DNA of 52,176 bases from Flavobacteriales bacterium. GTDB lineage: Bacteria > Bacteroidota > Bacteroidia > Flavobacteriales_D > Crocinitomicaceae. Position numbers and translations under genes: made by a program. Below, piece after piece: positions 43,942-52,176 of this stretch. Every line of letters begins with the position of its first letter. The first letter of the stretch is position 1. The notes beneath the pieces are model-generated. The model made no database searches. It saw nothing but the letters and a program-made list of their open reading frames with translations, and was not told the origin of the DNA. The stretch covers positions 1 through 52,176 of the forward strand of contig JABXHO010000160.1 of NCBI GenBank assembly GCA_013373595.1. Direction: 5' to 3'.

Positions 43942-45393
43942 ATGGAAACAGCGCTAGGTTACGAAAAGGAACTGAACTCGCACATTAAACAAGAACGTGC
44001 AGCGGTAAAACTTTCAAGCAACGTAGGAGAATTATTGTATGACAAAGGGGTCGAGTTGGTTTTCTTCCGAAACCACTTAACGAATATTACAGTAGCTCAA
44101 GTATTAAAACTACACGTATACTCGCAACGAGTAGTAAAAAAGCCGGTTGACATCTTCACCAGTGCGGAATTGTCTCAAGAATTACTTGAGATGGATTTAG
44201 CTCCTGCAAAACTTGACATCGGGAAATTGGCCAGCGAATGGTTGAATGAACAAGCAAACTACGAGTCGAAACGTGCATTTTTGGATGACAAACTGTCCAA
44301 TTTTGGAAAAGATAACGCTCAACCCTTTCAGCCACGCGACGTTGTGTTGTACGGTTTTGGTCGTATCGGACGTTTGGCAGCGCGTGAATTGATTAAGCAA
44401 GCTGGTAAAGGTCAACAATTGAGATTACGTGCTATCGTAACAAGAGGAGATACTCCAGAGCAATTGGAAAAACGTGCCGCTTTGTTGAAAAACGATTCTG
44501 TTCACGGAGCGTTTGATGGAACGGTGAGCGTCGATCACGAAAACAAAGCGTTAGTGATTAATGGACAAATCGTACAGTTGATTGCTGCTTCTCAACCAGA
44601 AGATATCGATTACACAAAGTACGGCATCAACAATGCGTTAATTATCGACAACACAGGTGTTTTCACAAATCGCGAAGCACTTTCAAGACACCTGCAAGCA
44701 AAAGGAAGTTCTCGTGTGTTATTGACAGCGCCAGGAAAAGAAATTCCAAACATCGTTTATGGAATTAACCAAGGTGAGTTGGATTTGGAAAATGAAAGAA
44801 TCTATTCAGCGGCATCGTGTACAACAAACGCGATTTCTCCTGTATTGAAAGTCATCAACGATACGTACGGAGTTGTTAAAGGACACATTGAAACAGTTCA
44901 TGCATACACCAACGACCAAAACTTGTTGGACAACATGCACAAGAAACCACGTCGTGGACGTTCTGCTGCAATCAACATGGTAATTACCTCTACTGGTGCT
45001 GGTGCTGCCGTAACGAAAGTTATTCCAGACTTGAAAGATAAATTGACAGCGAATGCGGTTCGTGTACCGACTCCAAATGGATCGTTGGCCATCTTGAACC
45101 TTGAGCTCAACAAAAAAACAACTATCGAAGAATTAAACGAAGCAATGCGTAACGAAGCATTGAACGGAGAATTAGTAAACCAAATCTACTACGCAACAGA
45201 CCCTGAAATGGTATCAAACGATATCATTGGAAATACATGTTGTTCTGTTTTTGATTCCAATGCAACAATCGTTTCAAACGATGGAAAGAACGTTGTTCTT
45301 TATGCTTGGTACGATAATGAATACGGATATACGAAACAAGTAATCCGCATGGCGAAATACATCACAAAAGTACGTCGCGCGATTTACTATTAA
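43942..45393 (+). CDS. gap: Glyceraldehyde-3-phosphate dehydrogenase, long form
   Basis: 483 residues. The NAD-binding GFGRIGRLAARELI starts near residue 138, and the catalytic Cys is in SAASCTTNAISPVL (about 292). The roughly 130-residue N-terminal helical extension is shared with a long GAPDH form that I recall from Bacteroidota and some Proteobacteria, distinct from the 330-residue glycolytic enzyme. Acts in glycolysis or gluconeogenesis. Standing alone between two terminators. Confidence 0.9.
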   Translation: METALGYEKELNSHIKQERAAVKLSSNVGELLYDKGVELVFFRNHLTNITVAQVLKLHVYSQRVVKKPVDIFTSAELSQELLEMDLAPAKLDIGKLASEWLNEQANYESKRAFLDDKLSNFGKDNAQPFQPRDVVLYGFGRIGRLAARELIKQAGKGQQLRLRAIVTRGDTPEQLEKRAALLKNDSVHGAFDGTVSVDHENKALVINGQIVQLIAASQPEDIDYTKYGINNALIIDNTGVFTNREALSRHLQAKGSSRVLLTAPGKEIPNIVYGINQGELDLENERIYSAASCTTNAISPVLKVINDTYGVVKGHIETVHAYTNDQNLLDNMHKKPRRGRSAAINMVITSTGAGAAVTKVIPDLKDKLTANAVRVPTPNGSLAILNLELNKKTTIEELNEAMRNEALNGELVNQIYYATDPEMVSNDIIGNTCCSVFDSNATIVSNDGKNVVLYAWYDNEYGYTKQVIRMAKYITKVRRAIYY

Positions 45394-45412
45394 TCGTTAA
45401 AAAGTTACAGAG

Positions 45413-45457
45413 AATCCCTGCTTATTCTGATACACATCGGAATAGTGGGGATTTTTT
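45413..45457 (+). terminator. Terminator after gap
   Basis: Long imperfect hairpin (AATCCC...TTATTCTGAT against ATCGGAATA...GGGGATT) running into a T6 tract. Confidence 0.75.
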
Positions 45458-45506
45458 ATTTGTACCCGCTCCTAATTGCGAAAAAACTTGACTATCTTCA
45501 GTCAAT

Positions 45507-46160
45507 ATGCGTTTTATCAAACTAGTTATTGGAGTTTCTGTAATTGCTTCCATCCTTGGAAGTTGTACCTCTGAAGTTAGAAATGAGATGGAGGCAAGCG
45601 CGAAACAGGACAAAGAAGTACATGCGGAAGAGACTCCCCCAGCAGTCTCGTACCCAACCCAAATTACTCAAAGAAATGTACGGAAACATTTGGTAAACAC
45701 CGAAGGCTCTCACTTGAAATACGACAGCATACAAATTACACTGGTAAATGATAGTAGTTACTATTGCCACTACTACATATCCGAAAGAAAAATACCTTCT
45801 CAGAATGACACTTTAGCACTTCCCAAGGCTGTCATTCGCACCATCGACACGAATGATGTACAGACCTTGCTCCTATCTCCATTTTTCTCATCGGGAAACA
45901 CGAATCGTTTGTTTATTATTGAACTAGACGGAAAAGTGTACAAAGTAATTGAAGAGAACCATTCTTGCTGCGGTATTTGGGAGCCTCGCGGACACGTTCA
46001 TTGGGGAAGTTCCATCTATTTCAGTCTTGATTTTGGTATTCTTGGAGTCACCAACAGGCACGAAACAGATGTACAGACAACGATTTTCACGGCGGATTGG
46101 GATCAAGAAACGGTAGACAAACTCATCGAGTTCTTACCTTTGTCGAGAAAAAATATTTAA
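45507..46160 (+). CDS. Lipoprotein of unknown function
   Basis: 217 residues with a lipoprotein signal (MRFIKLVIGVSVIASILGSC, Cys at 20). The mature part contains a SCCGIWEPRGHVHWG segment with a Cys pair and a His-rich loop that could hold a metal. No family is recognisable. It stands alone after the GAPDH terminator. Confidence 0.55.
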   Translation: MRFIKLVIGVSVIASILGSCTSEVRNEMEASAKQDKEVHAEETPPAVSYPTQITQRNVRKHLVNTEGSHLKYDSIQITLVNDSSYYCHYYISERKIPSQNDTLALPKAVIRTIDTNDVQTLLLSPFFSSGNTNRLFIIELDGKVYKVIEENHSCCGIWEPRGHVHWGSSIYFSLDFGILGVTNRHETDVQTTIFTADWDQETVDKLIEFLPLSRKNI

Positions 46161-46340
46161 ACTGAACTATACAAACCTTATCCCTACCTTTAGAGTAATA
46201 GACAGTTTCGATTTTGTAGAATAAACTTAAAATTCTTGCGTTTCTAAAACGTTAAGACTAAGACCATGGATCAAAATAAGACCTAGATGATCTCCGTTTA
46301 TTAGTAAATTTAAAAATAATCTATATTCTAACCTTTTCAT

Positions 46341-47375
46341 ATGCACTATCCTTATCTTTCAGTTATAGTTTTATTCATAATTAACTCGTACTCATTTTCA
46401 CAAATATTTGAAGGCACGTATATCGCAGAGGAAGATTACAGTAATTTCAAGTCGTCTAAGCTCTACGTAGTCACCGAACTTCTCGATGAAGATTATGATG
46501 AACAAATGAGAGAATCACTTGAAAAGTATTGGACATTCTCAGAATACACATTTATTGATTCTGTTCTCTTTAGAACAATGAGTTACAATACAGATGTAAA
46601 GAGTTACTTCTTAGTCCCAAGTCCATCCGTAATTTATCTTAGTGGTTCTGAAGATGGCTTCCGACTCAAATCAATGAGCATTCACCTAAAAATAATCAAG
46701 GGCTCTCCTACCATGTATGAGTACATCCTCAAGAACGGAAAAGATCCAGCTTTGCGAGGAGGTATTCACCAAAATCGGGGAGGAATTGCAAATGTTTTTT
46801 ATCGTTTTGGAAGTATGAGGAATTCCTCATCAATAAATCTGGAAAAACTGGGTTTAACACAAAAATATATAGATTCATTAATGAACCAAAGTGAAAGCCA
46901 AGCACATCCGAATTCTGAATCCTTTCCTGAAGAATTAATGATTCCAATCTTTATAAAAAACCTTCAATTACAATGTAATACGATTAAACCTGGAAAGTTT
47001 TTTAATGGTGCGAACAGATCCAAAAAAATCGAAAATGGTTCACCCCAAATCCATCAGGGTCCAATTTACATTTTAGATACAGACCTAAATCCAATTATCG
47101 CATCTATTGAGGATATCAAGTCTAAATACAAAGGTGACGTTGAAGTTGTTTCTAAAGAAAGGTACAATGAGTTAATTGAATCTGGTTCCGACATCAATAT
47201 CTTCTTTTCGTTCGATAATAATGGCTATAACTATGGAACTATTTTTAATGTAAAAACTGGGGATTTAATCTTTTTCTTGAGAACTCCAGTTCATAAAAAG
47301 TCTCCAACTGGATTAGTCCCTTCCCATTTGCGAAAGTGGGAATCTTCAAGAAAACGATCGAAATCTAAAAAATAA
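46341..47375 (+). CDS. Secreted protein of unknown function
   Basis: 344 residues with a signal peptide (MHYPYLSVIVLFIINSYSFSQ). Rich in Asn, Ser and Lys, more AT-rich than its neighbours, and with no recognisable domain; the C-terminus is basic (RKWESSRKRSKSKK). The composition may indicate a recently acquired or fast-evolving gene. The pirin gene follows by 2 bases, so they are probably co-transcribed. The 180 bases upstream (46161-46340) contain only a weak -7-like TACCTTTA at 46185. Confidence 0.55.
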   Translation: MHYPYLSVIVLFIINSYSFSQIFEGTYIAEEDYSNFKSSKLYVVTELLDEDYDEQMRESLEKYWTFSEYTFIDSVLFRTMSYNTDVKSYFLVPSPSVIYLSGSEDGFRLKSMSIHLKIIKGSPTMYEYILKNGKDPALRGGIHQNRGGIANVFYRFGSMRNSSSINLEKLGLTQKYIDSLMNQSESQAHPNSESFPEELMIPIFIKNLQLQCNTIKPGKFFNGANRSKKIENGSPQIHQGPIYILDTDLNPIIASIEDIKSKYKGDVEVVSKERYNELIESGSDINIFFSFDNNGYNYGTIFNVKTGDLIFFLRTPVHKKSPTGLVPSHLRKWESSRKRSKSKK

Positions 47376-47377
47376 TC

Positions 47378-48259
47378 ATGGCAAACAATAAACTTCTCGT
47401 AAACGAACGACAAACTGATTTAGGAACCTTTATGGTTGGGCGTCTACTCCCCTTCCGAAAGAAACGTCAAGTTGGTCCTTTCACGTACATTGATCACATG
47501 GGGCCAACAACCATTGGCGATGGTAAATACCTCGAAGTGGATCAACATCCTCACATCGGATTGTGCACACTCACCTACCTTCTCAAAGGAGAAATTGAGC
47601 ACAAAGACAGTACGGGAGTCAGTCATATTATTCGCCCTGGAGATGCAGGTTTCATGACATCTGGAAAAGGAGTAACACATACGGAGAGAACTCCTGAATC
47701 TCTCAGAAATGGAGAATTGTTCGATATGCACGGTTACCAGATTTGGGTCGCGCTCCCCATCGATAAAGAAGAAATGGAACCTCGATTTGACTTCTACGCC
47801 AGTTCAGAAGCTCCGCATTGGCAGGAAGATGGCATCGATTTTAAACTTATCGCGGGAGAAGGCTTTGGAAGAAAATCACCACTTGTTGGATATTCCCCGA
47901 TGTTCATGGTGGATATTTCAGCTACTAAGGAAACTACACTCGATTTAAGAGGAAAAATTGAAGGAGAAGTCGCGTTTGTGATCGTAAAAGGATCGATTAA
48001 CAGTGATGGTCAAAAAGTAGAAGCTGGACAAATGCTCATCAGTAAAACGGATGAAGAATGTGAAATCTGCATGGATGAGAACACTCAAATACTCTTATTC
48101 GGTGGAAAGCCTTTCGCGGAGGAGCGCTACCTTTCGTGGAATTTCGTTTCGCACAGCAAAGAACGATTGAAACAAGCGAGAGAAGACTGGGAAAATAAAC
48201 GTTTTCCGAAAGTTCCCGGAGATGAAACGTACATCCCCTTCCCTTCAAAAATCAAATAG
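47378..48259 (+). CDS. Pirin-family protein
   Basis: 293-residue bicupin. The N-terminal cupin holds the metal-binding DQHPHIGLCTLTYLLKGEIEHKDSTG and PGDAGFMTSGKGVTHTERTP, with the His residues and Glu of the iron site. Pirins are cytoplasmic; some are quercetinases or regulate enzymes by protein contact. The role here is unknown. It is co-transcribed with the secreted protein upstream and converges on the broken lysoplasmalogenase gene (1 base between stops). Confidence 0.85.
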   Translation: MANNKLLVNERQTDLGTFMVGRLLPFRKKRQVGPFTYIDHMGPTTIGDGKYLEVDQHPHIGLCTLTYLLKGEIEHKDSTGVSHIIRPGDAGFMTSGKGVTHTERTPESLRNGELFDMHGYQIWVALPIDKEEMEPRFDFYASSEAPHWQEDGIDFKLIAGEGFGRKSPLVGYSPMFMVDISATKETTLDLRGKIEGEVAFVIVKGSINSDGQKVEAGQMLISKTDEECEICMDENTQILLFGGKPFAEERYLSWNFVSHSKERLKQAREDWENKRFPKVPGDETYIPFPSKIK

Positions 48260-48260
48260 A

Positions 48261-48899
48261 CTACACAAATGCAATGGATGCACTCATGATGAAAATGGCC
48301 ATCCAGTAAGTCGACAAGATGAAAACTTCGGCAAATTTGAAGTCTTTGATGAACTTTTTGTAGGCAATCACTGCATCCGAAAAGGAAAATAGGATTGAAC
48401 TCAAGCCTAGGGAGTAAAAAACTCCTTGGTCTTGCGAAAATGAAAGCCCAATCGCTTACCAGTCCATAACGATAATAGCCGCGAAATAGACCAATACTGG
48501 GATGGTAAACGATTTTAAATGAGGTTGAAGGAATCGAAAATAGGTAAAGCCGATCATCAGCAACACGGCCAGCAAAAAGAAATTCATCTCAAATCCATAG
48601 AGTGATGAAAACGCGTAGGTGAACAAGATATGAGCCACTAAAAAAGCAAACAAACCGTAGGTAAACAACTTATCCTTCAATAGAAATACGTCACCAACTA
48701 AGGAAAACACCAATCCAACAATTATTGCATTACTGAATGGTGAGTGGTTGTCTGATGCGAGAATAATTGCCTGAAAAATGATCAAAATCGTAGTCAAGGG
48801 CTTGAAAATAGCATATGCCCATGCATTGTTCTTTTGACGAAAAAGAATCGCTAACCCTGCCGAAAGGCATACAAGACATCCAAAAATGATCATCCACAT
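48261..48899 (-). pseudogene. YhhN-family lysoplasmalogenase, interrupted by one in-frame TAA
   Basis: From ATG 48899 the frame encodes 147 residues of a multi-helix membrane protein with family wording (FKPLTTILII, VGDVFLLKDKLFTYGLFAFLVAHILF). A TAA follows at 48456-48458. The same frame then continues for 64 codons to a TAG at 48261, with the expected C-terminus (LGLSSILFSFSDAVIAYKKF, FILSTYWMAIFIMSASIAF). Total 212 residues matches the family's usual length. The enzyme hydrolyses the vinyl-ether bond of lysoplasmalogens. The loss of the last helices probably inactivates it. A base-calling error would restore it. Confidence 0.8.
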
Positions 48900-49028
48900 G
48901 CCGCAAAACTAGCTTTTTCACAGTTAATCAACTACGCCTAGATGCACATTCCCAACGAAATGGTTCCACACCTTCTATTTTCTCATCTTGCGGACTAAAT
49001 ATTTTCTTATTTTGCCTTGTATAAACGC

Positions 49029-49676
49029 ATGAACTCGATGAACAAATCAGCTGATAATTTCTTCATAAATGGTTGCGGTCGTTGTTCGCTCGGCGGAACT
49101 CCAGCGTGTAAAATACACCTGTGGGAACAAGAACTCGACCTCCTGCGACAACTCATCCTCGATTCCGGTTTAACGGAAGAATGTAAATGGGGCTTTCCCT
49201 GCTACACCTACCAATCGAAGAATGTTGTTATGTTAACCGCTTTCAAGGCATATTGTGGTATTAGTTTTTTCAAAGGAAGTTTATTGAAGGATGATGCAAA
49301 CCTACTACGCAAACCTGGACCGAATGCTCACGTAGCGCGATTATTCAAGTTTACGAGTGTCGATGAAATCGTACAAATTGAGGAAGCTATCCGAAATTAC
49401 CTTCAAGAAGCAATCGATATTGAAAAGTCAGGTAAAAAAACGCCTCCAAGAGAAGCAACAGAATCCATTCCTGAGGAGCTCGAACAACAATTTGAAGAAG
49501 ATCCTATTTTCCGCGAAGCGTTCGAAGCTCTCACTCCAGGACGACAACGCGGCTACCTCATTCATTTCTCTCAACCGAAACAATCAAAAACACGCACTTC
49601 TCGAATTGAAAAATCAGTTCCGTTTATTCTGAAAGGAATTGGATTGAATGATCAGTATAAATTCAAAAATAAATAA
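49029..49676 (+). CDS. YdeI/DUF1801-type protein
   Basis: 215 residues from the ATG at 49029 (an in-frame TTG at 49017 and an ATG at 49038 are alternatives). The N-terminal DUF1801-like part contains EECKWGFPCYTYQSKNVVMLTAFKAYCGISFFKGSLL. The C-terminal part has the YdeI motif ALTPGRQRGYLIHFSQPKQSKTRTSRIEK. YdeI-like proteins are tied to envelope stress and antimicrobial-peptide tolerance; biochemical function is unsettled. TTATTTTG at 49007-49014, one base from the -7 consensus, could start a very short leader. Confidence 0.75.
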   Translation: MNSMNKSADNFFINGCGRCSLGGTPACKIHLWEQELDLLRQLILDSGLTEECKWGFPCYTYQSKNVVMLTAFKAYCGISFFKGSLLKDDANLLRKPGPNAHVARLFKFTSVDEIVQIEEAIRNYLQEAIDIEKSGKKTPPREATESIPEELEQQFEEDPIFREAFEALTPGRQRGYLIHFSQPKQSKTRTSRIEKSVPFILKGIGLNDQYKFKNK

Positions 49677-49714
49677 GCCCGATCCAAGCACGCATTAAAA
49701 CAGTCTATCAAGAA

Positions 49715-50374
49715 ATGAAGCAACTAGTACCTCTCCTCCTTTTTTCCTTCCTATCCACCTTCTCGTACGGTCAAAACTCCGACTTTGGAAATTGGCTGAT
49801 TTATTTCGGAAACAAGAAGATCAACTCTTCCTTGAATTGGCATCACGAAGTTCAATACAGAAATTATAACGCCATTGGTGATTTGGAACAATTGCTCCTA
49901 CGCACGGGTATCGGCTACAACCTGACCGAAAACAACAATAATCTTCTCCTTGGATATGGTTTTATTCGAAGCGAAAATTACATCGATGTAGATAACAAAA
50001 CAGACCTTAACGAACACCGAATTTATCAGCAATTCATCACGAAGCAGTTGTTCGGTAGAGTTCACATTCAGCATCGTTATCGCTTTGAACAACGATGGGT
50101 AGATGATCAAGATTTCAGAATGAGATTCCGTTATTTCCTATCACTGAATGTACCTCTTAACAAAAAAGAGATGGTCGATAATACCTTATACCTCTCAGCA
50201 TATAACGAGCTTTTTATGAACCATAGAAATAATTTTTTCGATCGGAACCGTTTGTATGGCGGATTGGGATACAAACTGAACTCAACCGTCAAATTTGAAG
50301 TGGGCTACATGAATCAATTCTTCGGAAATGCCAACCGCGACCAACTGAATGTAATTGCCTTTGTCAGCTTTTAG
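49715..50374 (+). CDS. DUF2490 outer-membrane protein
   Basis: 219 residues with a signal peptide (MKQLVPLLLFSFLSTFSYGQ). The body alternates strands and ends in VIAFVSF, and carries the DUF2490 wording (WLIYFGNKKINSSLNWHHEVQYRNY, RVHIQHRYRFEQRW, GGLGYKLNSTVKFEVGYMNQ). The family is an outer-membrane barrel common in Bacteroidota with no known substrate. Confidence 0.8.
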   Translation: MKQLVPLLLFSFLSTFSYGQNSDFGNWLIYFGNKKINSSLNWHHEVQYRNYNAIGDLEQLLLRTGIGYNLTENNNNLLLGYGFIRSENYIDVDNKTDLNEHRIYQQFITKQLFGRVHIQHRYRFEQRWVDDQDFRMRFRYFLSLNVPLNKKEMVDNTLYLSAYNELFMNHRNNFFDRNRLYGGLGYKLNSTVKFEVGYMNQFFGNANRDQLNVIAFVSF

Positions 50375-50405
50375 CCTTCACTAATTTGTTAAACAGGAAA
50401 TAATA

Positions 50406-51035
50406 ATGATGAAGTCATTTAAACGTTTACTTCTCCTCGCTGGAATTGTGGCTTCTGCGTGTTCTACGCCGATTGAAAAGAAAACCATTGCGATTCAGCC
50501 CTACGATTCATTCGAGAAAACGTTAACAGACTCTGTTCAAGCATCGATTCAGCAGACATTTGGTTGCCAAGTTGATGTTTTAACAAGCCAGTCCATTCCG
50601 CAAAGTGCATTTATCAATGTGAAATCTCCTAGATATCGCGCCGACTCAATTATCACCATCTTAAGACGAGAAATGGATGCGAAATACGATCATATTTTGG
50701 GCTTAACCTCTTATGACATTTCTACAACCAAGAGAGATGCATTCGGAAATGTATTGGAACCTGCATCTCGATATGAGGACTGGGGAATATTTGGTTTAGG
50801 ATTTCGTCCGGGCGAAAGCTGTGTTGTCTCCACTTTTCGACTGAATACATCCTATCCGCAACTACTGCTCGAACGCTTGAAGAAAGTCTGTAATCACGAA
50901 CTCGGACACAACTTGGGGCTTGCGCATTGTACGAGTGGAGATAAATGCGTGATGAAAGACGCAGCAGAATCGATCAAAACAGTCGATTATGTCGATTTGA
51001 TCCTGTGTTCAGACTGTCAGTCGAAGATTGATTAA
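50406..51035 (+). CDS. Archaemetzincin-like zinc metalloprotease lipoprotein
   Basis: 209 residues with a lipoprotein signal (lipobox near VASACS). The site HELGHNLGLAHC (about 164-175) is a metzincin HExxHxxGxxH with a Cys directly after. The downstream CVMKDAAES and CSDC supply the extra Cys of the archaemetzincin zinc knuckle. The family occurs in archaea, some bacteria and animals; its natural substrates are unclear. The start at 50406 (MMKSF) has a second Met one codon later. The gene is unlinked to the M43 protease operon. Confidence 0.8.
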   Translation: MMKSFKRLLLLAGIVASACSTPIEKKTIAIQPYDSFEKTLTDSVQASIQQTFGCQVDVLTSQSIPQSAFINVKSPRYRADSIITILRREMDAKYDHILGLTSYDISTTKRDAFGNVLEPASRYEDWGIFGLGFRPGESCVVSTFRLNTSYPQLLLERLKKVCNHELGHNLGLAHCTSGDKCVMKDAAESIKTVDYVDLILCSDCQSKID

Positions 51036-51054
51036 TTGATTAGTTTTTCAAAGA

Positions 51055-51549
51055 TTACTCCGAAACTACTCGAATTCCAAGACAGAATTGTGAATTCGGG
51101 AAGTAATCGAACTCTACCCGATCACCTTCCTTCACGCGTGAATAAATCGTTGAAGGGACGGTAAACTTCTTTTGATCAATAAAAATGAAGAATGTGGTAT
51201 TTGAAGGTCTCCCTGTAGAACCGCTGCTTACACCTGCTCCTGTAGAAACCGATTTGAAATTCCCTCCCATTTTACGTTTTTCTGTAATCACACCGGAAAT
51301 AACGTCAACCTTTCCGTTCCTGAGTTCGCGCTCCATCTTGAGATGTTTAATGATAAAAATAATAAGCGCGAGAGACGCAATCGTACCTCCTGCCAAGCGT
51401 GCAGGCACAGGCAATGAATCTACGCCAATTATCACCCAAAGAATAAGCGCAGCCACCAATAACACAGGAACGATGACAAAGTGCTTGCGTCGCATCTTGC
51501 GAATTTCCTTCTGCGTTAAATCTCTTGTTATCGTTGATGGGCTAATCAT
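51055..51549 (-). CDS. Membrane protein with a C-terminal beta domain
   Basis: 164 residues with two membrane helices (about 24-42, IVPVLLVAALILWVII; and 48-68, ARLAGGTIASLALIIFIIKH). The soluble C-terminus has a short Ser/Gly/Thr-rich loop and a small beta domain (KKFTVPSTIYSRVKEGDRVEFDYFPN), which resembles OB-like domains of uncharacterised membrane proteins. It converges on the archaemetzincin gene. No function can be given. Confidence 0.55.
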   Translation of the reverse strand: MISPSTITRDLTQKEIRKMRRKHFVIVPVLLVAALILWVIIGVDSLPVPARLAGGTIASLALIIFIIKHLKMERELRNGKVDVISGVITEKRKMGGNFKSVSTGAGVSSGSTGRPSNTTFFIFIDQKKFTVPSTIYSRVKEGDRVEFDYFPNSQFCLGIRVVSE

Positions 51550-51618
51550 ATCCTTCGGTAACTAAAATAATCAATCTCTCATTAAATAAGATGAACGAAG
51601 GAATAATAACTTTACACG

Positions 51619-52176
51619 TTAGCGTCTTCCGCGGAAAAACTAAACACAACTTCATGCCGTGACTTCGTCAAGCCCGTGTCTTAGTGGTGAAATAATCAAC
51701 CACAAAGACTCAATGAACACAAGGATTACCATCGTTTAAATGAATTTTAAAACACGAAGGAAGACTCTTACAAATAATATCTTTGAGCCTTAGTGTTCTC
51801 CAAGGCTAACTAAACACAGCTTCATGTCTTGACATAATCGAGCCCGTGTCTTAGTGGTGAAATAATCAACCACAAAGACTCGAAGTGCACAAGGATTCTC
51901 ATCGTTTAAATGAATTTTCAAACACAAGTAAAGCGCTCTACGAACAGCACTATTGAGCCTTGGCATTCTCCAGGGTAAACCAAACACAACTTCATACCTT
52001 GACTTCGTCAAGCCCGTGACTTAGTGATGAAAAAAATCAACCACAAAGACTCTTATAAATAACATCTTTGAGCCTTAGTGTTCTCCAAGGCTAACTAAAC
52101 ACAGCTTCGTGTCTTGACAAAGTCGAGCCCGTGTCTTAGTGGTGAAAAAAATCAGAACGGAAGAGACGAAGTCGGC
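51619..52176. repeat. 170-bp tandem repeat, at least 3.5 copies, running off the window end
   Basis: Using TAAACACA as the phase mark, copies begin at 51641, 51811, 51981 and 52096: periods of 170, 170 and 115 bases. A diverged partial unit precedes the first. Each unit contains three potential hairpins: GTCTTAGTGGT / ACCACAAAGAC (one mismatch); a short CTTGAC / GTCAAG-type stem that still pairs in all copies through G-T wobbles; and AGCCTT / AAGGCT. The third copy lacks 55 bases between two AAGACTC repeats. It is non-coding; the 73-codon frame across it (51790-52011 minus) is a by-product. Possible roles include a structured RNA, a recombination or chromosome-organising site, or an inert dispersed repeat. 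Confidence 0.85.

Noticed and set aside
51790-52011. 73-codon minus-strand frame in the tandem repeat
   Set aside because: It repeats its own protein text with the array period and has no start context; it is a by-product of the repeat.
51641-52176. CRISPR array
   Set aside because: Units are 170 bp with no unique spacers of constant length and no cas genes nearby.

Overview
The window comes from a Bacteroidota genome, most likely Flavobacteriales; I cannot place the genus. Several things point there. Secreted proteins carry type IX secretion (T9SS) C-terminal tails. There is a SusC/SusD pair, a PorE-like OmpA protein and a GldM-like protein. The RpoD is short (288 residues), and several upstream regions carry the Bacteroidota -7 element TAnnTTTG. 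The DNA is AT-rich, coding density is high and Shine-Dalgarno sites are mostly absent. I found no insertion sequence, integrase, prophage, CRISPR array, tRNA or rRNA. The one stable RNA gene is tmRNA.

Layout. 1-3.4 kb: 3' part of mscL, a PorE-like protein, and ssrA (tmRNA). 3.5-6.8 kb (minus): a two-gene secreted adhesin/fibre operon just after ssrA, bracketed by a diverged direct repeat. 7.3-14.9 kb: a small membrane protein (plus), then a minus-strand operon susC-susD-Na+/solute symporter-metallophosphoesterase-like protein. 15-18.9 kb (minus): a DUF2064 protein, the remnant of a T9SS tail, a MoxR-type ATPase with a VWA protein, and a possible 50-residue ORF. 19-25.8 kb (plus): outer-membrane protein, HI0933-type flavoprotein, AsmA-like giant, and a tandem pair of secreted paralogues, the second broken by an in-frame TGA. 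25.8-27.9 kb (minus): Fic protein and a MarR regulator. 28-30.9 kb (plus): secreted M43 metalloprotease followed by two lipoproteins. 31.1-34.7 kb (minus): GldM-like lipoprotein, NAD-dependent epimerase/reductase, Crp/Fnr regulator, small membrane protein.

34.8-41.2 kb (minus) is a tightly packed six-gene run: dapF, a hypothetical gene, a GNAT acetyltransferase, mltG, a glycosylasparaginase and a GH2 beta-mannosidase. The last two enzymes fit sequential breakdown of an N-glycan core. The first and fourth belong to peptidoglycan metabolism. 41.3-45.4 kb (plus): HtrA-type protease, rpoD and a long-form GAPDH. 45.5-51 kb: lipoproteins, a pirin, a lysoplasmalogenase gene broken by an in-frame TAA, a YdeI-like protein, a DUF2490 protein and an archaemetzincin-like protease. 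The last 0.6 kb is a 170-bp tandem repeat that runs off the end.

The points most worth following are: a matched palindromic operator in front of both the MarR gene and the VWA-MoxR operon; the tandem repeat, whose hairpins keep pairing despite sequence change and whose short copy shows a deletion between 7-bp repeats; a GldM-like protein made as a lipoprotein; two promoters so close to the start codon that the mRNAs may be leaderless; and two single-nonsense pseudogenes. I did not find a clear new defence or mobile system. All assignments are from reading the sequence; no database search was possible.
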